Assembly (NCBI GenBank): GCA_021650895.1
Contig: CP091278.1
Location: 248,001 to 312,000, forward strand
Source of the DNA: Candidatus Jettenia sp.
GTDB taxonomy: Bacteria > Planctomycetota > Brocadiia > Brocadiales > Brocadiaceae
Reading direction: 5' to 3'
DNA length: 64,000 bases
Each line of letters starts with the position of its first letter. Position 1 is the stretch's first letter. The translations under genes were made by a program, and so were the position numbers. The notes beneath the pieces were generated by a model. It worked only from the letters and a program-made list of their open reading frames with translations. It was not told where the DNA came from and did not search any database. This document shows, piece by piece, positions 51,792 to 60,084 of the stretch.

Positions 51792-52874
51792 ATGGACATA
51801 GAATCTTTAAGAAGGGAAATTGATACCCTGGATTCGAGGATTGTGGAGTTATTGAATGAAAGAGCCAGAATTGTGCTAAAAATCGGTGAGATTAAAAAAC
51901 AGAACCGTGCGCAGGTCTATGTCCCTAATCGGGAACAAGAAGTTTATTTTCGAATTACATCACAAAATAAAGGTCCTTTAACGAATGAATGTCTCATGGC
52001 TGTATACCGGGAATTGATGGCTGGTTCTCTGGTATTGGAAAAAGCAATAAAAGTATCTTATCTTGGTCCTGAAGGTACCTTTAGTTACTTTGCCGCCAGA
52101 CAAAAGTTTGGTTCGTCTGTTGAGTATATTCCGACAAGAGGAATCGATGATGTTTTTAGAGACGTAGCGGGGGGTAGAAGTGATTATGGAATTGTGCCGG
52201 TTGAAAACTCTACAGAAGGTGGAATACGAGAAACATTAAATATGTTTGTGGGGTTTGATGTTAAAATATGCGCTGAAATTATTTTGCCGATTCACCACTA
52301 TCTTATGGCAAATTGCGCAAAAGAGGAGATAAAGAAGGTATATTCTAAACCACAAATTCTCTCTCAATGTAAAAATTGGCTGGCAAGTAACCTTCCCTCT
52401 GCTGAATTGGTGGAGGTAAGTAGCAGCGCTGAGGCAGCCCGTATGGTTAAAAGGGCTTTAGAATCTGAGAATGAAGGACGATATTATGCTGTAATTGCTA
52501 ATGCAGAAATGGCACAGCAGTATGGGCTTAATATTCTTTTTAAAAATATTGAAGATAATCCAAACAATGTGACCAGATTCTTTGTTCTTGGCAAAGAGTA
52601 TAGTGCTCCGAGCGGAAGGGACAAGACAGCCGTGATGTGCTATATAAAAAATCAAGCAGGGGCATTATTAGAAATATTAGAACCTTTTAAGACTTACCAT
52701 ATTAATCTTACCAATATAGAATCTTTGCCCACAAGAAAAAATGCCTGGGAGTACTGTTTTTATCTGGATTTTGAAGGGCATGCGTCGAACGAGATAGTTC
52801 AGAAAGCGCTGAAAGAGATATCGAAAAGATGTTTTGAGATCAGGATTTTGGGGTCTTTTCCGAAATGCGACTGA
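51792..52874 (+). CDS. pheA: Bifunctional chorismate mutase / prephenate dehydratase
   Basis: A 360-residue enzyme for the two steps from chorismate to phenylpyruvate in phenylalanine synthesis. Residues 1-85 are a chorismate mutase of AroQ type (IDTLDSRIVELLNERA). About 93-270 is the prephenate dehydratase: YLGPEGTFS near 95, GIVPVENSTEGG near 135, and NNVTRFFVLG near 258 (T-R-F motif). About 282-355 is an ACT domain with GALLEIL and IESLPTR; the usual ESRP motif for Phe binding reads ESLP. The long frame upstream of Met 51792 looks like leader sequence. It is followed closely by tpiA. Confidence 0.92.
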   Translation: MDIESLRREIDTLDSRIVELLNERARIVLKIGEIKKQNRAQVYVPNREQEVYFRITSQNKGPLTNECLMAVYRELMAGSLVLEKAIKVSYLGPEGTFSYFAARQKFGSSVEYIPTRGIDDVFRDVAGGRSDYGIVPVENSTEGGIRETLNMFVGFDVKICAEIILPIHHYLMANCAKEEIKKVYSKPQILSQCKNWLASNLPSAELVEVSSSAEAARMVKRALESENEGRYYAVIANAEMAQQYGLNILFKNIEDNPNNVTRFFVLGKEYSAPSGRDKTAVMCYIKNQAGALLEILEPFKTYHINLTNIESLPTRKNAWEYCFYLDFEGHASNEIVQKALKEISKRCFEIRILGSFPKCD

Positions 52875-52896
52875 GAGGGTATTCCATACTGAGACT

Positions 52897-53661
52897 ATGA
52901 GAAAAAAGCCCTTAATTATAGGGAACTGGAAAATGAACCTTACCCTGAAAGAAGGAGTGGCATTTGCCCAATCACTCAGAGATAACTTATCAGGTAAAAA
53001 TGAAGTTCTGTGTGGAATTTGCCCATCCTTTGTTTCTTTGAGAGATATTGGTAAGGTATTAGAGGGTAGTGGTATCTATATGGCAGCACAGAATGTCCAC
53101 AGTAGTGAAAATGGCGCATACACAGGTGAAGTTTCCGCCCCGATGGTAAAAGAGACTGGCTGTACTCATGTGCTTATAGGGCATTCTGAGCGGAGAAATA
53201 TTTTCGGTGAAACTGATGCCTTTATCAATGCAAAAATAAAGGCAGTGCTGTCTGTCGGTTTAAAACCAATTTTATGTATTGGAGAAAAGCTAAACGAAAG
53301 GGAGGATGGAAGAACAGAATATGTGATCAAAAATCAATTAAAGGATGATTTACAAGGTATTCGGGCTGATGAAATGAAAGAATTTACCATTGCATATGAG
53401 CCTGTATGGGCAATTGGCACAGGGAAAACAGCTTTACCTGAACAGGCTAATGAAGTCCATTCGTTTATTAGAAGTATTTTAGCGGAAAAGTATGGTAAAT
53501 ATATTGCAGGTAACGTATATATCCAATACGGAGGAAGCGCCAAACCAGAGAATGCGTATGAATTGCTGGCACAGCCAGAAATAGATGGGCTTCTGGTTGG
53601 CGGCGCTAGTATTAAATTAGAATCTTTTTTACATATTATTGAGGCTGCATCGAATCCTTAG
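52897..53661 (+). CDS. tpiA: Triosephosphate isomerase
   Basis: A 254-residue glycolytic enzyme that interconverts dihydroxyacetone phosphate and glyceraldehyde 3-phosphate. IGNWKMN at residues 8-14 carries the active-site Asn and Lys, GHSERR near 96 the His, AYEPVWAIGTGK near 166 the catalytic Glu and loop 6, and YGGSAKPEN near 209 the phosphate loop. ATG 52897 gives the normal start; the frame extends upstream into pheA but that part is not TpiA-like. It is 22 bases from pheA and probably co-transcribed. Confidence 0.95.
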   Translation: MRKKPLIIGNWKMNLTLKEGVAFAQSLRDNLSGKNEVLCGICPSFVSLRDIGKVLEGSGIYMAAQNVHSSENGAYTGEVSAPMVKETGCTHVLIGHSERRNIFGETDAFINAKIKAVLSVGLKPILCIGEKLNEREDGRTEYVIKNQLKDDLQGIRADEMKEFTIAYEPVWAIGTGKTALPEQANEVHSFIRSILAEKYGKYIAGNVYIQYGGSAKPENAYELLAQPEIDGLLVGGASIKLESFLHIIEAASNP

Positions 53662-53772
53662 AGATGAACTGCCTCGGATTAGAAAAAATATTCATTTACC
53701 AGTAAAAATAAAAGAAATGAACGAGAGAATATTAAGTGTTTTGTAGTATTTTTTTATTATCGGGAGAGTTAC

Positions 53773-54417
53773 ATGGTGAAGGCTGAAAAAGCGTTTAAAT
53801 GGGGAATTGCAATCGTTATTATTTTTGGAATTCTCAATGCATTTTATTTCCTGAATTTAATCATTGCATTAAAGATTGCATTGCCTATTTTATGTGTATT
53901 CCTCATTGGAGCGATCTTGCTGCAATCGGGTAAAGGCGGGGGACTAGCTGCCATCGGCGGGTTGGGTGATCAGGCCGCCTTTGGTACGAGAACAAGTACA
54001 TTTTTGACGAAAGTTACCTATCTTATAGGTGCCGCATTTATCGTTGCTACTATCTTTCTGTTTAAACTATCTATTAATATGAATGTTATGCACACAAAGA
54101 TTACACAGCCAGCTTCTGAAGCACAACATGAGCATACCCATGATCATCCTGGCCACGAAGGGCATGAGGGGGAACATGATCATCCGGGTGTTCCTCAGGC
54201 AGGGAATGGTAGAGATACAACCTCTAAGTTTGGTATGCAAAATACTGCGGAAGAGCCTGTCAGACCAGCCCATGAACAACCCATATCGGAGGGTAAAGCG
54301 CCGGGAAATCAATCGCCTGATACCCATCCTGCCGGGGAAGGAGAGCAAACATCAAATGTCACAGAAGGGCCTGTTGCTGAAGAAGAAACAAAAACAGGAC
54401 AGAATTCGGGTGAATAG
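53773..54417 (+). CDS. secG: SecG with a long His-rich C-terminal tail
   Basis: A 214-residue SecG, about twice the usual length. The conserved part is residues 10-100: two membrane segments and LLQSGKGGGLAAIGGLGDQAAFGTRT between them, the known SecG loop. SecG assists SecYE in protein export. After the second helix the tail has eight His in residues 119-137 (QHEHTHDHPGHEGHEGEHDH) and then about 75 acidic, Pro/Gly-rich residues. With SecG topology the tail should be on the outer face of the membrane and may bind metal. GGGAGAG precedes ATG 53773. Confidence 0.9.
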   Translation: MVKAEKAFKWGIAIVIIFGILNAFYFLNLIIALKIALPILCVFLIGAILLQSGKGGGLAAIGGLGDQAAFGTRTSTFLTKVTYLIGAAFIVATIFLFKLSINMNVMHTKITQPASEAQHEHTHDHPGHEGHEGEHDHPGVPQAGNGRDTTSKFGMQNTAEEPVRPAHEQPISEGKAPGNQSPDTHPAGEGEQTSNVTEGPVAEEETKTGQNSGE

Positions 54418-54429
54418 TTTACTGTTTGG

Positions 54430-54515
54430 GAATTTTAATTCCGTAGGGCAACCCTTTTGGGTTGCTGTTCCCGATCATATATTCTCGGGGGAAAGCAAGG
54501 CTAAAGCCTTGCCCT
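54430..54515. repeat. R1 repeat, full copy
   Basis: GTAGGGCAACCCTTTTGGGTTGC, linker TTCCCGATCATATATTCTCGGGG, then AAGCAAGGCTAAAGCCTTGCCC. It begins 13 bases after the secG stop. Confidence 0.8.
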
Positions 54516-54590
54516 GCATCGAATCTGTTTTTTCTTGAATTGCTGCCAGGGGCAGCCTCATTGAATACGTGCAATTTATTGGGGACATTG

Positions 54591-55475
54591 ATGCTTAAAA
54601 GTATGACAGGATTTGGCAGCGCTGAATACAAAGATGATGCATGTACGATGCACATAGAAATCCGTTCAGTCAATAACCGGTTCTTAAAGATAGATTCACG
54701 ATTACCAGATATTTTACAAACCTTTGAGAATGAGATCGAACGCCCCATCAGGGAAAAAATCGTTCGCGGTACGGTCCTTTTAAACATAAATTACCATCCT
54801 CTCAAACAGGAATCCGAATATACCTTAAATACTGATAAGTTAAGGGAATATCATAAGCTGTTAAACGATATAAAAAAAGAGATGGGTTCCAGGGAAAGAG
54901 TATCGATTAATTCCCTGATGTTACTACCAGGGATATTCCTGAAGGGAAAAAAGAGCCCGGAGAATGCGGATAATATATTATCCCTGGGTGTTACTCTCCT
55001 GAATCAGGCGCTCGATAAAATGCTGGAAATGAGGGCTGTGGAAGGGAAAAATCTTGCAAAAGATATTGAGCAAAGAAAAGAATTTATCCTTTCCATGCTC
55101 CAAAAGATTGAAATGAGAGCACCTGTGGTGGCCCAGGAATATAGCAAACGTTTAAAAAACAGGACAGCTTCATTACTGGCGGGAACTGATATAGAATTAA
55201 CCGACAGTAACCTTTATCGGGAAATTGCTATTTTTGCAGAACGGTGTGATATTACCGAAGAGATTAATCGCCTTAAAAGTCATTTAAATCAACTGCACGA
55301 AACACTCTACTCGGATGAACCTACCGGCAGGAAGATTGATTTTATTGTTCAGGAAATGTTTCGTGAAACGAATACCATGTGCTCAAAAGCGAATGATAGT
55401 ATACTGCTAAAGGATTTAGTGGATGTAAAAACAGAGATTGAGAAAATTCGTGAACAGGCATTTAACATTGAATAG
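54591..55475 (+). CDS. yicC: YicC-family endoribonuclease
   Basis: A 294-residue protein. It begins MLKSMTGFGSAEY, the family's conserved start, which fixes ATG 54591; the open frame upstream is R1 repeat. EIRSVNNRFLKIDSRLP near residue 22 and EEINRLKSHLNQL near 223, then GRKIDFIVQEMFRETNTMCSKAND near 245, are YicC signatures. YicC/YloC proteins are RNA endonucleases of recently described type. The gene is upstream of gmk, as is common. Confidence 0.9.
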   Translation: MLKSMTGFGSAEYKDDACTMHIEIRSVNNRFLKIDSRLPDILQTFENEIERPIREKIVRGTVLLNINYHPLKQESEYTLNTDKLREYHKLLNDIKKEMGSRERVSINSLMLLPGIFLKGKKSPENADNILSLGVTLLNQALDKMLEMRAVEGKNLAKDIEQRKEFILSMLQKIEMRAPVVAQEYSKRLKNRTASLLAGTDIELTDSNLYREIAIFAERCDITEEINRLKSHLNQLHETLYSDEPTGRKIDFIVQEMFRETNTMCSKANDSILLKDLVDVKTEIEKIREQAFNIE

Positions 55476-55512
55476 AAGTATGTAATTTCTCAATCGTAAA
55501 GTAGCGGGTAGA

Positions 55513-56058
55513 ATGGGCAAAATAGTAATCATTTCAGGGCCGTCCGGATCAGGTAAGACAACAGTATGCAAACTGCTTGAAAAGGATCCACGGATAAAAA
55601 AATCCATATCAGTAACCACTCGTCATCCCCGTCATAATGAGAAAAACGGAGAGTCCTATTATTTTGTATCTCCTGAAGAATTCGAATCTATGATTCAGAA
55701 AGGTGAATTGGCAGAATATGCAACGTATTGCGGGTACTATTATGGAACTCTCCTTCAACCGATGGAAGAAGCTCTTACAAAAGAGATTTTTTACTTGCTC
55801 GAAATAGAAGTGCAGGGTGCATTGAAAATTAAGGAAAAGTTTCCACAAGCCATAGCAATATTTTTATTGCCACCGGAAAAAAATACCCTACACCAACGGT
55901 TGATACAAAGAAATACCAATACTACCAATGATATAGTATGCCGGTTGGAAACTGCTGATAAGGAGTTAGCATACAAAGATAAATATGATTACTGTGTGGT
56001 AAATGATACCCTGGATGTAACGATATATTCTATCCGTAAAATATTAAATCTGACCTGA
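55513..56058 (+). CDS. gmk: Guanylate kinase
   Basis: A 181-residue enzyme that phosphorylates GMP to GDP. The P-loop GPSGSGKTT is at residues 9-17. SVTTRHPRHNEKNGESYYF near 33 is the GMP-binding segment, and EIEVQGALKIKEKFP near 97 follows. Normal size, slightly short. It starts 37 bases after yicC and ends two bases before coaC. The omega subunit gene rpoZ often found here is absent. Confidence 0.94.
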   Translation: MGKIVIISGPSGSGKTTVCKLLEKDPRIKKSISVTTRHPRHNEKNGESYYFVSPEEFESMIQKGELAEYATYCGYYYGTLLQPMEEALTKEIFYLLEIEVQGALKIKEKFPQAIAIFLLPPEKNTLHQRLIQRNTNTTNDIVCRLETADKELAYKDKYDYCVVNDTLDVTIYSIRKILNLT

Positions 56059-56060
56059 TC

Positions 56061-56609
56061 ATGTCGTATCATATTGTTTTGGGTGTTACGGGAAGTATTG
56101 CTGCCTACAAGGCCGTTGAAATCGTGTCGAGCCTGATAAAACAGGGAAATCGCGTTACGGTAATCATGACATCAACCGCGCAACGCTTTGTAGACCCTGT
56201 CACTTTTCGCTCGATTTCACATAATCAGGTCGTAACAGACCTTTTCATTGATAATGAAAACTATAACCCTAACCATGTATCTCTTGGGGAATGTGCCGAT
56301 CTTATCGTAGTTGCGCCAGCTACAGCAAATTTTATCGGTAAGGTCATATCCGGTATTGCTGATGATGCATTAACCTGTACCGTTATGGCAGCACAATGTC
56401 CGGTAATTATTGCACCGGCAATGAATGATAGTATGTATGGAAATCCTATCGTTCAGGAAAATATAAAAAAACTTGCACGTCTTGGATATGTATTTATTGA
56501 GCCGGAAGAGGGCCGGTTGTGTACAGGACAGGTTGGAAAGGGAAGATTAGCCTCTCTTGAGAAGATTCTTGATGTAATCAAAGGAGAGCTTGCCAAAGGG
56601 GGCAGATAG
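56061..56609 (+). CDS. coaC: Phosphopantothenoylcysteine decarboxylase, stand-alone CoaC
   Basis: A 182-residue flavoprotein of coenzyme A synthesis. LGVTGSIAAYKAVEIVS near residue 6 begins the FMN-binding fold; HVSLGECADLIVVAPATANF near 72 holds the catalytic His; PAMNDSMYGNPI near 122 is the conserved PXMNXXMW-type block; CTGQVGKGRL near 157 is the Cys-containing flap. In most bacteria CoaC is fused to CoaB. Here the CoaB half is missing and must be encoded elsewhere. It is followed by dut with a six-base gap. Confidence 0.9.
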   Translation: MSYHIVLGVTGSIAAYKAVEIVSSLIKQGNRVTVIMTSTAQRFVDPVTFRSISHNQVVTDLFIDNENYNPNHVSLGECADLIVVAPATANFIGKVISGIADDALTCTVMAAQCPVIIAPAMNDSMYGNPIVQENIKKLARLGYVFIEPEEGRLCTGQVGKGRLASLEKILDVIKGELAKGGR

Positions 56610-56615
56610 ATAGTC

Positions 56616-57064
56616 ATGAATACGATAACAATAAAGGTAATGAAAAAACAAGGGTGTGAGGATTTACCATTACCCCAGTATATGAGTAATGCCGCAAGCG
56701 GTATGGATTTATATGCAGCAGTGGATAATGCTGTTCAGCTTGATCACCATGAGATAAAGCTGATCCCTACGGGCATTCATATCGAGTTGCCGTTAGGGTA
56801 TGAGGCACAGGTTAGACCAAGAAGCGGATTGGCTTTAAAATATGGATTAACACTCTTGAATACTCCGGGCACTATAGATAGTGATTATCGCGGAGAAATA
56901 GGAATTATTTTATGTAACTTCGGACAAAATCGATTTACCGTAGAGCGGGGATGCGGATTGCTCAGTTAGTAATTCAGCCTGTGGTTAAGGCAGAATTGAT
57001 AGAGGTTGAACATCTGGAAGAATCCCATCGTGGTACAGGTGGTTTTGGTCACACAGGACAATAG
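56616..57064 (+). pseudogene. dut: dUTPase with a single-base frameshift near the 3' end
   Basis: dUTPase breaks down dUTP to keep uracil out of DNA. The first frame (117 residues, stop at 56967-56969) has motif 1 ASGMDLYA, motif 2 PRSGLA, motif 3 [15 protein letters not shown] and motif 4 beginning VERG. After that the correct frame shifts: adding one G to the GGGG run near 56948-56951 gives [16 protein letters not shown] and continues to a C-terminal motif 5, [10 protein letters not shown], ending at TAG 57062-57064. The restored protein is 149 residues, a normal length. Either the base was lost in sequencing or the gene is broken. It is listed as a pseudogene on the sequence as given. Confidence 0.8.
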
Positions 57065-57109
57065 CGGCATGGAGAATTCTCATCTCTGTATGCCGTTCAC
57101 ACATCCCTG

Positions 57110-57240
57110 ACCCCAATTGGAGAGACGCAAGATTTTGCGTCTGTACAGGGGAATGAACCCACCCCTAACCCCTCCCAGGAGGGGACTTTTTTATTCCCCT
57201 CTTGGGAGGGGTTAGGGGTGGGTAAAAAGCCGTTGGGTTT
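57110..57240. repeat. R3 repeat with a short palindrome
   Basis: GAGAGACGCAAGATTTTGCGTCTGT around 57119, then CACCCCTAACCCCTCCC facing GGGAGGGGTTAGGGGTGGG around 57155-57223, about 17-bp arms. Not followed by a T-run, but ACTTTTTTATTC lies in the loop. Confidence 0.7.
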
Positions 57241-57272
57241 GCTTTTTAAAATCCAACCTATAGCATCCAAGA

Positions 57273-57474
57273 GATGAAACCGAACAAAATGTGGCGCATG
57301 AGTCTTTGGTTGTATGCTGGTATAGGGAACGTTACGGAATCTCTCAACATGTCATTGCGAGGGTTTTTTCCGAAGCAATCTCTTCTGAAACTTGTAAAGG
57401 ATTGCTTCGGACAAGACCCTCGCAATGACTGACGGGGTAGTCTTTCCTCTGTTGAGGATAGGTTCGGTTTCATC
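57273..57474. mobile_element. Second MITE-like element sharing the M184 hairpin core
   Basis: GATGAAACCGAAC (57273-57285) and GTTCGGTTTCATC (57462-57474) are perfect 13-bp inverted ends of a 202-bp element. Inside, about 57351-57430, is the hairpin GTCATTGCGAGGG...CCGAAGCAATC...GATTGCTTCGG...CCTCGCAATGAC also found in M184. The ends are unrelated to M184 ends. No coding capacity. Confidence 0.65.
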
Positions 57475-57576
57475 ATTGAAGTACTATAATCTAATTTGAA
57501 ATCCCTACACCTTTTTGATGTGCTGGCTGATAATGAAAGAAAGGAAGGGATAGTTTTTTAACAGAGAAGGAATACT

Positions 57577-59943
57577 ATGGGAATTAAACGTTTTGTACAA
57601 TGCACTGCTGCGATTATTCTTATAGCCTTCACACTTTTTATTTTCATAAGCTTTCTCAGCTATTCTCCCAATGACCCTCCCTTTGCAGATTATCCCGGTA
57701 ATAATTCTGTAAGTAATTTTTGTGGAAAAGCAGGGGCATTCGTTGCAGGATATGCCATGGCGGGTTTGGGTAAGACCTCCTACCTGATAGTCATCTTGCT
57801 GGCGCTGTTAGGGGTATCGTATCTTTATAGAAAGGATATAGAATTTCTTTGGGTAAAAATAATGGGGGCAGTTTTACTGCTCTTCTCGGTGGCCTCTTTG
57901 CTAACCCTGACATGTTACGTATCGAAGAAGTCCCTCCTTTCAGCCAATTTAGGGGGAATCTTTGGGCTTGTTATTACTTCCAGGCTCTATGAATATTTCA
58001 GTCTTACGGGTACTATCATTATTCTGGCATCGGCGTTTGCTTTATCTGTTATGCTCATCCTGAATGTTACTCCCGTCTCCCCATTTCTGAGCGGCGCGCC
58101 GAAAGAAAAAAAAATCAAACGGACTTCAACAAACGATGCTAAAATGGGTAAAGATGCTAAAATGAATAGTGCTGAGGCAGATAATTCTCAGGCAAAAAGT
58201 ATCCGTACTTTTCGGCAATCGAAGGAAAATGAGATTGAAGATTTAAGTAGTATGGCGGATAATTGTATTGATGAACAGCCAATACCTGCACCGGTAAGAG
58301 AAATAAAGAATGAACCGCTCAAACTCATGAGTAAATTTCAAAAACCACGGGAGACAAAAGAGATTCAAGAAACCCGGAAGATCTCACATGCCGAACAACA
58401 TCCCGAAGAGGAAGGGGTAGATGCTTATGCGGAAACTACGAAAAAAAAGGATTCTTCCTATACATTGCCGAAACTGGATCTGCTGGAAAAGCCTGTTGCA
58501 AAGCAATCGGAGGATGACTGGGATCAAATTACACAGCGTGCTCATGTTTTAAAAAATGCCCTTGAGCAGTTTAATATAAAATCAGAGGTCGTGGAAATTG
58601 AAAGAGGACCCGTTATTACCATGTATGAACTGGAACTAGCCCCGGGGACAAAGGTCGGTAAGCTGGTGAGTCTTTCAGATGATCTGGCAATCGCCCTGAA
58701 GGCGCCCAGTGTAAGGATTGTCGCTCCACTCCTTGGGAAGTCGTCCATTGGTGTGGAAGTTCCCAATGTACAAAGAAAAACCGTAATGTTACGGGAGTTG
58801 CTGGATGCGTCTGATGAACTCCGGAAAAAAATGGCCATCCCGCTCCTGATCGGTAAGGATGTTGCGGGAAATCCTGTTATATCAGACTTAGCCGCTATGC
58901 CTCATTTACTTATTGCCGGAACGACCGGTTCCGGAAAATCAGTTTGTTTAAATTCCATTATCTTAAGCATCCTCTTCTTACGACATCCCAGTGATATTCA
59001 GCTTTTGCTGGTAGACCCTAAGATGGTTGAATTTTCCTTATTTCGGGAAATTCCCCATTTAATAAGTCCGGTAGTGACAGATATGAAAAAAGCCGCTGCC
59101 GTGCTGGAATGGGCAGTAAATAAAATGGAAGAACGGTACGCCTTATTGGCGAGCGTTGGGGTAAAACACATCAATGGATATAACAGATTGGGAATGGCCG
59201 AGATCAAGAAACGTCTGAACCCGGAAGGTGATGCCAGTCTTGATGATGTGCCTTTTTATCTGCCTCATATTGTTATTGTCGTTGATGAGCTGGCTGATTT
59301 GATGATGGTGGCATCGAAAGAGGTGGAAGGCTCGGTAATTCGCCTTTCTCAGAAATCACGTGCTGTGGGTATTCATCTCATACTCGCAACACAACGGCCA
59401 TCGGTCGATGTTATTACCGGATTAATTAAATCAAATCTACCCTCCAGGATATCATTTTACGTTGCTTCAAAAGTAGATTCGAGAACAATTCTCGACCAAA
59501 ACGGGGCAGAGAAGCTGTTGGGAGGGGGAGATATGTTGTTTTTACCACCCGGAACATCAAAATTAGTACGCGTGCAGGGGGCATATGTAAGTGATGAAGA
59601 GGTACGGAATGTGGTTGAATATCTTACGAAATGCGCTGCACCACAGTTTAACCCGGAATTGAAGAGTTGGAAAGGTGCATCAGACAAAGATAATAGAGCG
59701 AAAGATAACCTTTACCATGAGGCAGTAAGGATTGTACTCGAGACGCAAAGAGGCTCTGTTTCTCTCTTACAGAGAAGGCTGGAGATTGGATATTCACGTG
59801 CTGCCAAATTGATTGATCTCATGGCAGATGACGGAATCGTTGGGGAATATAAGGGTAGCCAGGCGAGAGAAGTATTTTTGACTCTGGAAGAATGGGACAC
59901 CCAAATGGCCCATGCGGATCAGGAAGAAATGGATAATGCATAG
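57577..59943 (+). CDS. ftsK: DNA translocase FtsK
   Basis: A 788-residue septal DNA pump. The N-terminal 170 residues hold four membrane helices. A polar, Lys/Glu-rich linker runs to about 310. The motor domain follows: Walker A AGTTGSGKSVCLNS near residue 446, Walker B HIVIVVDELADLMM near 565, and the GTSKLVRVQGAY block near 662. The winged-helix gamma domain (RLEIGYSRAAKLIDLMADDGIVG, about 720-775) binds chromosome polarity sequences. The length is typical of a SpoIIIE/FtsK protein with a short linker. Confidence 0.95.
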   Translation: MGIKRFVQCTAAIILIAFTLFIFISFLSYSPNDPPFADYPGNNSVSNFCGKAGAFVAGYAMAGLGKTSYLIVILLALLGVSYLYRKDIEFLWVKIMGAVLLLFSVASLLTLTCYVSKKSLLSANLGGIFGLVITSRLYEYFSLTGTIIILASAFALSVMLILNVTPVSPFLSGAPKEKKIKRTSTNDAKMGKDAKMNSAEADNSQAKSIRTFRQSKENEIEDLSSMADNCIDEQPIPAPVREIKNEPLKLMSKFQKPRETKEIQETRKISHAEQHPEEEGVDAYAETTKKKDSSYTLPKLDLLEKPVAKQSEDDWDQITQRAHVLKNALEQFNIKSEVVEIERGPVITMYELELAPGTKVGKLVSLSDDLAIALKAPSVRIVAPLLGKSSIGVEVPNVQRKTVMLRELLDASDELRKKMAIPLLIGKDVAGNPVISDLAAMPHLLIAGTTGSGKSVCLNSIILSILFLRHPSDIQLLLVDPKMVEFSLFREIPHLISPVVTDMKKAAAVLEWAVNKMEERYALLASVGVKHINGYNRLGMAEIKKRLNPEGDASLDDVPFYLPHIVIVVDELADLMMVASKEVEGSVIRLSQKSRAVGIHLILATQRPSVDVITGLIKSNLPSRISFYVASKVDSRTILDQNGAEKLLGGGDMLFLPPGTSKLVRVQGAYVSDEEVRNVVEYLTKCAAPQFNPELKSWKGASDKDNRAKDNLYHEAVRIVLETQRGSVSLLQRRLEIGYSRAAKLIDLMADDGIVGEYKGSQAREVFLTLEEWDTQMAHADQEEMDNA

Positions 59944-59981
59944 GCGGCCAATATGCCTATTTCTTCGAGGGGTGCAAAGGC

Positions 59982-60060
59982 ATATGCATCAAGCTAACCC
60001 GTAATCCCCCTTGATCCCCCTTTAAAAAAGGGGGAAAATCCCTCTTTCCCCCCTTTTTTA
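59982..60060. mobile_element. LR element fragment, copy F
   Basis: Begins ATATGCATCAAGCTAA like other LR copies but has only the C-rich/G-rich AATCCCCCTT...AAAGGGGG part before the rimO ribosome site. A short remnant of the element's end. Confidence 0.5.
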
Positions 60061-60084
60061 AAATTGAAGGAAAAAGACTATAGT

